DNA of 64,000 nucleotides from Flavobacterium sp. SLB02 (GTDB lineage: Bacteria; Bacteroidota; Bacteroidia; Flavobacteriales; Flavobacteriaceae): positions 682,001-746,000 of the forward strand of contig NZ_CP045928.1 in the NCBI RefSeq assembly GCF_009664855.1, in the 5' to 3' direction. Shown piece after piece: positions 49,653 to 59,352 of the stretch. Position numbers and translations under genes: made by a program. The notes under the pieces are model-generated. The model searched no databases. It saw only the letters and a list, made by a program, of their open reading frames with translations, and was not told where the DNA came from. Every line of letters begins with the position of its first letter. Positions within the stretch are counted from its first letter, which is position 1.

Positions 49653-49688
49653 AAATGGTATAAGCAATGCAAGTTGCTTATACCATTT
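49653..49688 (+). promoter_or_regulatory. Strong stem-loop between susD2 and nagB
   Basis: Perfect 15-bp inverted repeat AAATGGTATAAGCAA / TTGCTTATACCATTT with loop TGCAAG. No T tract follows, so it is more likely an mRNA stabiliser or processing site than a terminator. Confidence 0.7.
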
Positions 49689-49727
49689 CAAAAACCAAAA
49701 TTGTAAATAGCAAAAAAAGAAAAAGAA

Positions 49728-51665
49728 ATGAAAAGTGCTTTAGAAATAAAACCTGATATCAGCTATAAAAGTGCGGGAAAATTTGAAGAGACCAGATTTG
49801 AGAAAATCCATAATGAAATCTTCAAAAATTCAGCAGAAGCTTCTATAATTGTAGCGCAGGAAATTGCGCAATTAATTAGATCTAAACAAGAAAAAGGAAA
49901 ATCTTGTGTATTAGGTTTAGCAACAGGTTCTTCTCCTATAAAAGTATACGAAGAGTTAGTGAGAATGCACAAAGAAGAAGCCTTGAGCTTTAGCAACGTG
50001 ATTACTTTTAATCTGGATGAATATTATCCAATGACCAAAGAGAACAATCAGAGCTATCATTATTTCATGCATCAGCATCTTTTTAATCATATTGACATCA
50101 AACCAGAGAATGTTAATATTCCTGACGGAACAGTACATATTGATGAACTGAATCAGTATTGCATCGATTATGAAATGAATATTAAAAATGCCGGAGGTCT
50201 TGATTTTCAATTATTAGGAATTGGGCGTACAGGTCACGTAGGTTTCAACGAACCGGGATCACACATCAATTCAGGAACCAGAATTATTACACTGGACCAT
50301 ATTACAAGAGTAGACGCTTCATCCGATTTTAATGGTATTGATAACGTTCCTAAAAGAGCAATTACCATGGGAGTTTCTACGATCATGAGATCAAAGAGAA
50401 TTATATTAATGGCCTGGGGGCAAAACAAAGCCGATATCATCAAGAGAACCATTCAGGGAGATATCAGTTCAGAAGTTCCGGCTACTTTTTTACAAAATCA
50501 TGCTAATGCAACATTTGTATTAGACCAGTCTGCAGCCTCAGAATTAACCCGTTTTAAAACACCTTGGCTCGTTGGAGAATGCATCTGGACACAAGAATTA
50601 AAAAGCAAGGCGATTGTTTGGTTGTGCCAAAAAACAAAACAATCGATATTAAAATTAACAGACAGAGATTACAACAACAACGGAATGTCTGATCTTTTGG
50701 CGCAGGAAGGTTCTGCTTATGATTTGAATATTAATATGTTCAACGTATTGCAGCATACCATCACAGGATGGCCGGGTGGAAAACCCAATACCGATGATTC
50801 ACATCGTCCGGAAAGAGCCAATCCTGCAAAAAAACGAGTGATTCTTTTTAGTCCGCATCCGGATGATGATGTGATTTCTATGGGAGGAACTTTTTCAAAA
50901 TTGATAAAACAAGGTCATGATGTACATGTTGTATATCAAACCTCTGGAAATATAGCCGTTACAGACGACGAAGCATTAAAATTTGCTGAGGTTGCCAAAG
51001 ATTTTGTGGGCGACGCAGGAAGTGGCATCAACTTTAAATCGGTAATTGAATTTTTAAACCATAAATCAGAAAACCAGATTGATTCTCTTGAAGTTCGAAA
51101 ATTAAAAGGGCTTATTAGAAGAAGAGAATCTTATGCAGCCACAAGATACATTGGTTTAAAAGATGAGAATACACACTTTTTAGATCTTCCGTTTTACGAA
51201 ACAGGACAGGTAAAAAAGAATCCATTAGGAGCTGAAGATATCGCCATTGTAAAGGATATTATCGCCAAGATAAAACCGCATCAGGTATTTGCCGCAGGAG
51301 ATTTGGCAGATCCTCACGGAACGCACGAAGTTTGCCTGAACGCGATTTTTGCAGCAATGAAACAATTAAAACCAGAGAAATATATGGATGATTGCTGGTT
51401 ATGGTTGTACAGAGGAGCTTGGCACGAATGGGACATTCACGAAATTGACATGGCCGTTCCGCTTTCTCCATCAGAAGTACTTTTAAAACGTCATGCGATT
51501 TTGTATCATCAATCTCAAAAAGACAGGGTAATGTTTCAAGGTAATGACTCAAGAGAATTCTGGGTAAGAGCCGAAGACCGTAACAAAAACACCGCCATTT
51601 TATACGATGATTTAGGATTGGCAGAATACGAAGCAATCGAAGCCTTTAAACGTTTTGATTACTAA
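49728..51665 (+). CDS. nagB: Glucosamine-6-phosphate deaminase fused to a PIG-L/LmbE deacetylase-like domain
   Basis: A 645-residue cytoplasmic fusion. Residues about 25-300 are NagB: LGLATGSSPIKVYEEL, FNLDEYYPM (Asp97) and LGIGRTGHVGFNEPGS (His170, Glu175). Residues about 365-600 are PIG-L-like: ILFSPHPDDDVISMGG (His377, Asp379, Asp380) and GDLADPHGTHEVC, the usual zinc ligands. NagB turns glucosamine-6-phosphate into fructose-6-phosphate and ammonia; the second domain could remove acetate from GlcNAc-6-phosphate. No nagA lies in the window. The usual Asp of the NagB triad (E. coli Asp141) is Thr168 here, apparently a feature of this Bacteroidetes group. Deacetylation is inference. Confidence 0.9.
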   Translation: MKSALEIKPDISYKSAGKFEETRFEKIHNEIFKNSAEASIIVAQEIAQLIRSKQEKGKSCVLGLATGSSPIKVYEELVRMHKEEALSFSNVITFNLDEYYPMTKENNQSYHYFMHQHLFNHIDIKPENVNIPDGTVHIDELNQYCIDYEMNIKNAGGLDFQLLGIGRTGHVGFNEPGSHINSGTRIITLDHITRVDASSDFNGIDNVPKRAITMGVSTIMRSKRIILMAWGQNKADIIKRTIQGDISSEVPATFLQNHANATFVLDQSAASELTRFKTPWLVGECIWTQELKSKAIVWLCQKTKQSILKLTDRDYNNNGMSDLLAQEGSAYDLNINMFNVLQHTITGWPGGKPNTDDSHRPERANPAKKRVILFSPHPDDDVISMGGTFSKLIKQGHDVHVVYQTSGNIAVTDDEALKFAEVAKDFVGDAGSGINFKSVIEFLNHKSENQIDSLEVRKLKGLIRRRESYAATRYIGLKDENTHFLDLPFYETGQVKKNPLGAEDIAIVKDIIAKIKPHQVFAAGDLADPHGTHEVCLNAIFAAMKQLKPEKYMDDCWLWLYRGAWHEWDIHEIDMAVPLSPSEVLLKRHAILYHQSQKDRVMFQGNDSREFWVRAEDRNKNTAILYDDLGLAEYEAIEAFKRFDY

Positions 51666-51824
51666 AATTAAAATATAAGATTCGGGTGAGAGCGAATCAC
51701 ATTACAAAATTCAGATTGATTTTATAAGGAAAGTGAGGATTCAATAGAGATCATTCTGAGTTTTGTTTCTTATTTATTTAATACTGTTATCTGCGGATAA
51801 CATCTTTTTCAAAAACAGTAAAAA

Positions 51825-53891
51825 ATGAAATATTTATTAGTCCTACTATTAGCAGGTGTAACTTCTAGTGCTCAAATTCAAAAAGAGCAGCTAAATCTTA
51901 TGCCGTGGCCTCAGAGTGTTGTTTTAAACGACGGAAATTTTGCTTTAAATAAAAATTTTAAAGTAAACATTACCGGAAACCCTAATCCTCGAATTTTTGG
52001 AGGAGTAACTCGTTTTTTACGTCGCTTAGATGGTAGAACCGGTATTTTTTTCGAACAAGGTTTTATTACCAAATTAAATGAAGTTCCGACAGCTTCACTC
52101 CAGATCAATTGTACTAAGGCGGGAAAAATTGGTTTGTACGAAGATGAAAGCTATCATTTAGATATCAAACAAAATCAAATTACAATAAATGCAACCAGCG
52201 ATTTAGGTGCACTTCACGGCCTTGAAACGTTATTGCAAATGTTGCAGAATAACAATAACTCATTTTATTTTCCAAACTCAAAAGTTTCAGATTTCCCAAG
52301 GTTTACCTGGAGAGGTTTGATGATTGATGTTTCAAGACACTTTCAGCCAATTGATGTAATCAAAAGAAACATTGATGGATTGGCTGCTATGAAAATGAAC
52401 GTTTTCCACTGGCATTTAGTAGACGATCAGGGTTGGAGAATTGAAATGAAAAAACATCCCAAACTAATCGACTTAGCTTCGGATGGAATGTATTACACAC
52501 AAGAGGAAATCAAGAATATCGTAAAATACGCTGATGAGCGTGGTATTTTGATAGTTCCGGAAATAGATGTTCCTGGTCATGGATCTGCAATACTTACTGC
52601 TTACCCGGAGATAGGAAGCAAAGTGATTACACTGACAGGAGGAACTTCTGAAAAAAATATTCAGGGTACGGCAATCGCCACCTATGGAATTGAAAGAAAT
52701 GCGGGTATTTTTTCACCAACATTAGATCCTTCAAATCCTAAAACATATCAATTATTAAGTGAAATTTTTGATGAGGTTTGTCCATTATTCCCAGGCGCTT
52801 ATTTTCATATCGGGGGAGATGAAAACGAAGGTAAAGACTGGGATGCAAACCCAAAAATTCAGGAATTTAAAAAGAAAAACAAGTTAGCAAACAACCATGA
52901 ATTGCAGACTTATTTTACCATGCAATTAGTGCCAATGCTTAAAAAACATGGTAAACAACTAATGGGATGGGAAGAGATTTTGACAAAAAACATGTCAAAA
53001 GATGCCATTATTCATTCCTGGAGAGGTCCTAACGAAGGAGTTATTGCAGGTCAGTCATTGGTTGATGCAGTAAAAAAAGGATACAAAACAGTTTTATCAA
53101 ACGGATATTATATCGATCTAATGTACCCAATTGCAAGCCACTATCTGAATGATCCTATGCCAAAAGGTGCCAATTTAACTGCTGATGAAAAAGCAAGAAT
53201 TTTGGGTGGAGAAGCCACAATGTGGACAGAACTGGTAACGCCATTAACGATCGATTCAAGACTTTGGCCAAGAACAGCTGCAATTGCAGAGAGACTTTGG
53301 TCAGCAGAAGATATTACAGATGTAGCCAATATGCGCAAACGTCTTGAAGTAGTTTCTTTTAGATTAGAAGAATTAGGATTAACACACATTCGCAACAAAG
53401 ATGTTATTTTAAGAAACATCACAAACAATCAAAACATTGCTTCTCTAGATGAGTTTTCGAATGTTTGCGAACCATTAAAAGGATATACACGTAATAAAGG
53501 CGGAACGGAGTATCAAATGTATTCACCATTTACACTTTTTGCTGATGCTTGTGGACCGGATGCCACAGATTCTTTAGCTTTTGATGACGCAGTAACAAAA
53601 TATCTGGCCAATAAAACACCGGAAAATAAAGCAAAAGTAACGGCATTTTTTACCAGATGGATTGCCTTAAATAAAGAGTTAGTTGCTTTGAGTGCCAATG
53701 CTCCTTTACTACAGCCAATTTTGCCTTTGTCTAAAAAACTAACAGATGCATCCCAGGAATTGTTACTTGTTTTAGAGAACAAATCAACATTAAAAGCTGA
53801 TGATCTAAAAAGTTTAATAGAGCAATGTAATACAAAAGATCATGCAGATGTTGAGTTATCAGTATATGCAAGTCTTAAAAAATTAATTTAA
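51825..53891 (+). CDS. GH20 beta-N-acetylhexosaminidase
   Basis: A 688-residue exported enzyme that releases terminal GlcNAc from chitin oligomers. Signal peptide (LLVLLLAGVTSSAQ), GH20b-like domain at about 25-150, then the catalytic barrel: FTWRGLMIDVSRHFQP, NVFHWHLVDDQGWRIE, VPEIDVPGHGSA, and HIGGDENEG with the catalytic pair Asp332-Glu333. WRGPNEG, GGEATMWTE and RLWPRTAAIAERLWS complete the active site. A C-terminal helical region of about 140 residues follows. The gap before it has two small hairpins (51679-51698, 51786-51801) but no clear promoter, so it is probably co-transcribed with nagB. Confidence 0.95.
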   Translation: MKYLLVLLLAGVTSSAQIQKEQLNLMPWPQSVVLNDGNFALNKNFKVNITGNPNPRIFGGVTRFLRRLDGRTGIFFEQGFITKLNEVPTASLQINCTKAGKIGLYEDESYHLDIKQNQITINATSDLGALHGLETLLQMLQNNNNSFYFPNSKVSDFPRFTWRGLMIDVSRHFQPIDVIKRNIDGLAAMKMNVFHWHLVDDQGWRIEMKKHPKLIDLASDGMYYTQEEIKNIVKYADERGILIVPEIDVPGHGSAILTAYPEIGSKVITLTGGTSEKNIQGTAIATYGIERNAGIFSPTLDPSNPKTYQLLSEIFDEVCPLFPGAYFHIGGDENEGKDWDANPKIQEFKKKNKLANNHELQTYFTMQLVPMLKKHGKQLMGWEEILTKNMSKDAIIHSWRGPNEGVIAGQSLVDAVKKGYKTVLSNGYYIDLMYPIASHYLNDPMPKGANLTADEKARILGGEATMWTELVTPLTIDSRLWPRTAAIAERLWSAEDITDVANMRKRLEVVSFRLEELGLTHIRNKDVILRNITNNQNIASLDEFSNVCEPLKGYTRNKGGTEYQMYSPFTLFADACGPDATDSLAFDDAVTKYLANKTPENKAKVTAFFTRWIALNKELVALSANAPLLQPILPLSKKLTDASQELLLVLENKSTLKADDLKSLIEQCNTKDHADVELSVYASLKKLI

Positions 53892-54386
53892 AGAGTTTGG
53901 TTTGAGTTAGTATTTAGTAAGTTTTGTTACCATGATTATTAGTAATTTATTTATCTCTACCAGAAGTTTCTGGTAGAGGTGAATATGGTAAGAGCAACTA
54001 AATTAAAATTATTAAATCAAATAAAAAATATAGTAACCAAATAAGAATTATTAACATTTAAAACCAAATAAAACAGAATAAAGTATAAACATGACAAACA
54101 AGTAGAGTATTAAAATTGATGAACCCCAAATTTATCATTTGCTAACCTAATTTTTTTTTTAAATTAAATAAATATCAATCAGTGCTATTCACTAATGATT
54201 ATGGAAAATCAGTAATAGTAGTATTTATTTTTAGAAGTAATATGAATTAATTTCCTGTGAGTTGCAATGTTTTCTATTTGCAATTTATTGAAACCCAGTT
54301 ATTGTTTTTATGTGCCGTGTTTTGGTGCATAATTTATTGTAATTGGAATATTTATTTTTTTTCTATTAACCAATATTAATTTAACT
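53892..54386 (+). other. 495-base gap between the hexosaminidase gene and chiA
   Basis: AT-rich (long A/T runs), no gene. It contains one strong hairpin at 53955-53978. No match to the operator found before susC1, susC2 and the MFS gene was seen, and no convincing -7 box close to chiA. Confidence 0.6.
53955..53978 (+). promoter_or_regulatory. Stem-loop after the hexosaminidase gene
   Basis: Perfect 11-bp inverted repeat CTCTACCAGAA / TTCTGGTAGAG with a two-base centre. No T tract follows. It may stabilise the upstream mRNA or partly attenuate read-through into chiA. Confidence 0.6.
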
Positions 54387-57300
54387 ATGAAACATTATTA
54401 CAGATTGCTTTTTTTGTTACTGTTTCCCTTACTCGCGTTAGCCCAACCAGCTCACGGCAAAAAAGTAGTGGGGTATTATGCGCAATGGTCTATCTATGCC
54501 CGGGATTTTAATATCCCCAAAATAGACGGCAGTAAATTGACGCATTTGAATTATTCTTTTTATGGGACAACTTACGATCCGGCCCATCCTGAGAACACCA
54601 AATTATTATGTTTGGATAGCTATGCCGATTTTGAGCATATGGAAGGCGGAATCCCTTGGGATGCTCCGGTAAAAGGAAACTTTTATGACTTGAAAAAGTT
54701 AAAAGAAAAGTATCCTCATTTAAAAGTTTTAATCTCTGTAGGAGGATGGACAAAAGGTCAGGATCTTTCTCCAATTGCAGCAAGTCCTGTTGCAAGAGCC
54801 GCTCTGGCTGCAGACATGGCAAAATTCATTACCACTTATCCGTTTATTGACGGGTTCGACATTGACTGGGAATATCCTCTTTCAGGAGGAACAGATGGTA
54901 CTGAAGTAATCAACGGAGCACCAATTCCTCCGCAAAAGTACAGCCCGGACGACAACAAAAACTTAGTTTATTTATTGAAAGCAATGCGTCAGGCAATGCC
55001 CAATAAATTAGTTACAATTGCTGCGGGAAACAATGTTCGAAATGTATCCAAACAATATCTTGGGCCAAACAACAGATCGCAATACGGAATGACAGAAGAC
55101 ATTTCGACTTATTGTGATTATATCACCTATTTTGGCTATGATTTTGGAGGAAACTGGTATGATAAAACCTGCTACAACGCTCCTTTATACGGAAGTGGAA
55201 ACGCAAATGATCCTTTATATGGCGCAGCACAATCAGAATCTTTGGACGAATTAACAAATCAATATCTTAATGTAGTTGGTTTTCCTGCCAATAAATTAAT
55301 CATGGGATTGCCTTTCTACGGGAAAAAATTTGATCATGTAGCCAATAACGGAACCAATCCTAATTTACCCGGATTGTTCGTTTCAGCACCAAGAGATATA
55401 GTTCCGGGATGTACAAACCCACAAAACCCTATAGGAACCTGGGATGGAGCAGCAGCCTGCGAACGTTCGGGAAGCATCGAAATTTGCGATTTAGTAGGGA
55501 ATCCGGTAACGAATTCACATGCTTATTTAGATCCAAATACAATGCTAGTTACTCCAAGTGCAGCTTCGGCAGGATGGGTACGTTATTTCGATAATACAAC
55601 AAAAGTTCCTTATTTATACAATGCGACTTTAAAACAGTTTATCTCTTATGAAGATAAGCAATCAATGGATTTAAAAGTGCAGTATATTAAATCAAAAAAT
55701 TTAGCCGGAGGTATGGTTTGGGAATTGTCTCAGGATACCAGAGGTTCTATTCCTAATTCATTATTAAATCAGATAGATACTTCATTTGGGAGTGTAGTTC
55801 CGGGAACAGTAAGTATTGCAGGTTCTGTAAAAAACGGAGCAGCTTTAGTTCCGGATGTTACTGTTGAATTGCGTAATGCAAGCAATGTAGTATTGCAGAC
55901 CGTAGTTTCTCCTGGCGGAAATTTCACCTTCAATAACTTAACTTCAGGACAAAATTATACATTAACTGCTTTAAAAGCTTCTTATACTTTTGTTCCGGTG
56001 ACATTAAATAATGTTGCAGTAAATCAAGCAGGTGTTGTTATTAACGGAACACAACCTACTTATACCGTTAGCGGAACAGTTCTTAATGGAACAACTCCGG
56101 TTTCTGGGGTAACAGTTTCGGCTACTTCAGCAACAACAGTTTTAACTGCAGTTTCTAATGCAAGCGGAGTTTATAGCGTTGCCGGTTTAACAGCTGGACT
56201 TAATTTTACCCTTACAGCTGCAAAATCAGGATTTTCATATACGCCAGCTTCTACAGTCTATAATGCAATCGATGCTAACAAAACGCTGAATTTTATTCAG
56301 GGCGCACCAATTGTTAATTATACCGTTAGCGGAACAGTTCTTAACTCAACAACGCCGGTTTCTGGTGTAGCAGTTACAGCAACTTCTACAACAGGAAATT
56401 TCACAGCAGTTACAAACGCAAGTGGTGTTTATTCGCTTAGTTTGCCTTCTGGAGGAAATTATACGGTAACAGCAGCTTTAACAGGGCAAACCTTTACACC
56501 GGCTTCAACAGTTTATACCAATTTAGTTGCCAATAAAACATTAAACTTTGCTCAGGATGTTGTTGTAACACCTTCAGGTAAAATTAGCGGAACTGTTAAA
56601 AACGGAGCAAATTTTGTTTCTGGTGCCAAAGTAGAGATAGTTTTACCTTGGACAGATAACTCACACCCTTGGAAAAGTGTTATCGCCATAACAGATGCAC
56701 AAGGAAAATACAGTTTTGATAATGCAGTTGTAGCAGGATATACAACAATTACAAGTTTAAAATTAAACACCTGGGAAAACGGAGAAGTGGTTTATTTACC
56801 AAATAATCTGGCAAATTTTGCAGTTCCGGCAAATCCCACAGTTTATAATTTCAGCACAGGTTCTACAGCAAGAGCAGCTGCACTAGCTGTTACCAACCTA
56901 ATTAGTGGTTCTGTAAAAAATGGAACGACCCCGGTTGCAGGAGCAAAAGTAGAATTGGTGGTGCCATGGACAGATAATACCCACAACTGGAAAAGTGTTA
57001 TTGCCACAACAGATGCATCAGGAAATTATAGTTTTGATAATTCAGTTGTAGCAGGTTATACGCAAGTTTTAAGTTTAAAATTAAATGGTTGGGAAAACGG
57101 TGATGTGATTTATTATCCAAATAACTTATCCAACTTTGCAATGCCAACAACTCCAACTGTTTATGATTTTAATAGACAAGCGGTGGTTGCGACTAAGCCA
57201 GTGGTTACCATTACAGCGCCAACAGCTTCGGCGATAGCTATAAATTTAGGATCAGCAATTAATTTTGTTGCAAGTGTAGGATTAAGTGCTGCTGATGCCA

Positions 57301-59135
57301 CTACAATTTCATCTGTTGTATTTAGTTTAGATGGACAAAGTTTGAGTGCTACCAATTCTTCAGGAACTTATACAGCTATTTGGACACCAGCAGCAAATCA
57401 GTTTGGAGTTTCTCATACGTTAACCGTTACGGCTACTGCATCAAACGGAACAACAGATTCTAAAACATATAGTTTTACATTAAGTTGTTCAGGTGCAAAC
57501 TGTCCAAATTCTTTGCCAGTAATTACTTGGAATTCACCATCGAATACCACTGTAAACCAAAGTTCTTTCCAGGTTGTACCAATTTCAGTTACAGCTGTTG
57601 ATAGTAACGGATCAGTTTCAGGTGTTACTATTACAATAAATGGAGGTACGTTTAACATGACAGCAGGTACAAACAATACCTATACGTATAATTTTACACC
57701 CTCTGCTTATCAGGATTATCCAGTTGTAATCAAAGCAACCGATAATCAATCTGGTGTAACTACATTAAATAATACAATTAAAATTGCTCCGGTGAGCACC
57801 AATAGATTTATCCCGCTTCCATCCAAAATTATTTTAGGATACGCACATTCCTGGGAAAATACTGGTGCTCCATTTTTATATTTTTCTCAAATGGTAGGAA
57901 GTAAGTTTAACGTAGTTGATTATTCTTTTGTAGAAACAGTTAATCGTGATGGTTACACACCAGTATTAACTACAAATGACACTAGATATCTGACCAATGG
58001 TGTTTTCAATAAGCAATTGTTGAAAAACGATATTAAATCCTTAAGAGATAGCGGCGTTCCTGTTATTGTCTCTATTGGAGGTCAAAATGGTCATGTTGTT
58101 TTAGACAATGTAACTCAAAAAAATATTTTTGTTAATGGTCTGAAAGCAATTATTGATGAGTATCAATTTGATGGAGTTGATATTGATTTTGAGGGCGGAT
58201 CGATGAATTTTAATGCAGGAGGTTTAAGAAATATTTCTTATGCGGGTATTTCTGCTTATCCAAGATTAAAAAACGTAGTAGATGCTTTCAAAGAATTAAA
58301 AGCGTACTATGGTCCTGGATTTTTATTAACTGCAGCTCCGGAAACACAATACGTACAAGGAGGATATTCTACCTACACAGATACTTTTGGTTCCTTCCTG
58401 CCGATCATTCAAAACTTGCGTAATGAATTGGATTTGTTAGCGGTACAATTGTACAATACAGGAGGAGAAAACGGATTAGATGGTCAATATTATGGTTCAG
58501 CCAAGAAAGCAAACATGGTAACAGCCCTAACTGATATGGTGATAAAAGGCTATAACATTGGTACAACAGGAATGCATTTTGATGGTTTACCTGCCTCAAA
58601 AGTTCTTATTGCATTACCAGCCTGTCCAAGTGCAGCAGGCAGCGGTTATTTAACGCCGGCAGAAGGAATTAGTGCTATGGATTATTTAAGAAACGGAACC
58701 ACGTTTTCAGGAAGAACATATACTATGCAGCCAGGCGGACCATATCCTTCTTTAAGAGGTTTAATGACCTGGTCTGTAAATTGGGATGCATCTTCTTGTG
58801 GTAATTCATCTGAATTATCTAAAGCCTATGCCGCTTATTTTGCTTCGCAGTCAACAGCAAGAAAACTCTCAGTGGATACTATCGAAGCAAATAACGCAAC
58901 TGTGGCTTATTTCAAAAACGATGCGTTATCAGTTACAAATGACACCCAGGATATCGCTCAGGTAGACGTGTTTAGTACCATCGGGCAATTATTGATAAGT
59001 CATAAAAACATTCAGAATAATAAAGAAGTACTGCTTCAAAATTATAGTTTCTCAACAAAACAAATATTTGTAGTGATCGTAACAGACAAAGCAGGAAACA
59101 AAAAATCACTGAAAGTAATGAACTTTTTAAATTAA
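54387..59135 (+). CDS. chiA: Giant secreted chitinase with two GH18 domains (ChiA)
   Basis: A 1,582-residue exported enzyme. Order: signal peptide (LLFLLLFPLLALAQ), GH18 domain 1 at about 24-475 with LISVGGWTKG and DGFDIDWEY (Glu162 acid/base), four carboxypeptidase-regulatory/CNA-B-like repeats at about 480-930, two Ig-like modules at about 930-1135, GH18 domain 2 at about 1145-1480 with VSIGGQNG and DGVDIDFEG (Glu1269), then a C-terminal region of about 90 residues with a strand pattern typical of type IX secretion targeting (VDVFSTIGQLLISH, IFVVIVTDKAGNKKSLKVM). Plan and length match F. johnsoniae ChiA (about 1,580 residues), which is needed for growth on chitin. Both catalytic motifs are intact, so one exo- and one endo-acting domain are expected. 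Confidence 0.95.
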   Translation: MKHYYRLLFLLLFPLLALAQPAHGKKVVGYYAQWSIYARDFNIPKIDGSKLTHLNYSFYGTTYDPAHPENTKLLCLDSYADFEHMEGGIPWDAPVKGNFYDLKKLKEKYPHLKVLISVGGWTKGQDLSPIAASPVARAALAADMAKFITTYPFIDGFDIDWEYPLSGGTDGTEVINGAPIPPQKYSPDDNKNLVYLLKAMRQAMPNKLVTIAAGNNVRNVSKQYLGPNNRSQYGMTEDISTYCDYITYFGYDFGGNWYDKTCYNAPLYGSGNANDPLYGAAQSESLDELTNQYLNVVGFPANKLIMGLPFYGKKFDHVANNGTNPNLPGLFVSAPRDIVPGCTNPQNPIGTWDGAAACERSGSIEICDLVGNPVTNSHAYLDPNTMLVTPSAASAGWVRYFDNTTKVPYLYNATLKQFISYEDKQSMDLKVQYIKSKNLAGGMVWELSQDTRGSIPNSLLNQIDTSFGSVVPGTVSIAGSVKNGAALVPDVTVELRNASNVVLQTVVSPGGNFTFNNLTSGQNYTLTALKASYTFVPVTLNNVAVNQAGVVINGTQPTYTVSGTVLNGTTPVSGVTVSATSATTVLTAVSNASGVYSVAGLTAGLNFTLTAAKSGFSYTPASTVYNAIDANKTLNFIQGAPIVNYTVSGTVLNSTTPVSGVAVTATSTTGNFTAVTNASGVYSLSLPSGGNYTVTAALTGQTFTPASTVYTNLVANKTLNFAQDVVVTPSGKISGTVKNGANFVSGAKVEIVLPWTDNSHPWKSVIAITDAQGKYSFDNAVVAGYTTITSLKLNTWENGEVVYLPNNLANFAVPANPTVYNFSTGSTARAAALAVTNLISGSVKNGTTPVAGAKVELVVPWTDNTHNWKSVIATTDASGNYSFDNSVVAGYTQVLSLKLNGWENGDVIYYPNNLSNFAMPTTPTVYDFNRQAVVATKPVVTITAPTASAIAINLGSAINFVASVGLSAADATTISSVVFSLDGQSLSATNSSGTYTAIWTPAANQFGVSHTLTVTATASNGTTDSKTYSFTLSCSGANCPNSLPVITWNSPSNTTVNQSSFQVVPISVTAVDSNGSVSGVTITINGGTFNMTAGTNNTYTYNFTPSAYQDYPVVIKATDNQSGVTTLNNTIKIAPVSTNRFIPLPSKIILGYAHSWENTGAPFLYFSQMVGSKFNVVDYSFVETVNRDGYTPVLTTNDTRYLTNGVFNKQLLKNDIKSLRDSGVPVIVSIGGQNGHVVLDNVTQKNIFVNGLKAIIDEYQFDGVDIDFEGGSMNFNAGGLRNISYAGISAYPRLKNVVDAFKELKAYYGPGFLLTAAPETQYVQGGYSTYTDTFGSFLPIIQNLRNELDLLAVQLYNTGGENGLDGQYYGSAKKANMVTALTDMVIKGYNIGTTGMHFDGLPASKVLIALPACPSAAGSGYLTPAEGISAMDYLRNGTTFSGRTYTMQPGGPYPSLRGLMTWSVNWDASSCGNSSELSKAYAAYFASQSTARKLSVDTIEANNATVAYFKNDALSVTNDTQDIAQVDVFSTIGQLLISHKNIQNNKEVLLQNYSFSTKQIFVVIVTDKAGNKKSLKVMNFLN
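56061..56558 (+). repeat. Two 86-residue tandem repeats in ChiA
   Basis: Units begin at 56061 and 56319 (258 bases apart). Each starts YTVSGTVLN, ends TLNF, and the first 26 bases of each are identical. These are CNA-B-like linker modules. Confidence 0.85.
56583..57179 (+). repeat. Two 106-residue tandem repeats in ChiA
   Basis: Units begin at 56583 and 56901 (318 bases apart). Each contains VPWTDN or LPWTDN, WKSVIA, YSFDN, VVAGY, WENG and YPNNL or LPNNL. They lie next to the 86-residue pair but are a different repeat type. Confidence 0.85.
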
Positions 59136-59282
59136 TTAAATGAATGAAAATTTAGAAATAAAAAAATTAGGACGGTTAAAATTGAGTTTGGTTATTTATT
59201 TTTTAATCTAGTTTTTATTTCGAATAAATGCATCAAATTTAGGTGATTTGTTATTTGGTTTTCACCCGGAGGCGAGCATTAG

Positions 59283-59312
59283 AACCTGGCAATTATATTG
59301 TCAGGTTTTTTT
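59283..59312 (+). terminator. Intrinsic terminator after chiA
   Basis: Stem AACCTGGCAAT / ATTGTCAGGTT (one G-T pair), loop TAT, followed by T residues. It closes the chitin locus. Confidence 0.82.
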
Positions 59313-59352
59313 ATGCTTTAAGGTGAAGTAAAATTAATAGTGATTTTTTTTA

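Noticed and set aside
51259..51636. 125-codon frame on the minus strand inside nagB
   Set aside because: It is antisense to the conserved PIG-L domain and has no recognisable protein features.
54290..54386. Possible chitin operator before chiA (TGCCGTGTTTTGG)
   Set aside because: Only a partial match, no second half-site at 21 bases, and the -7-like sequence would be too close to the ATG.
56061..57179. Repeats in chiA as a CRISPR or transposon signal
   Set aside because: They are in frame, encode repeated protein modules and have periods of 258 and 318 bases.
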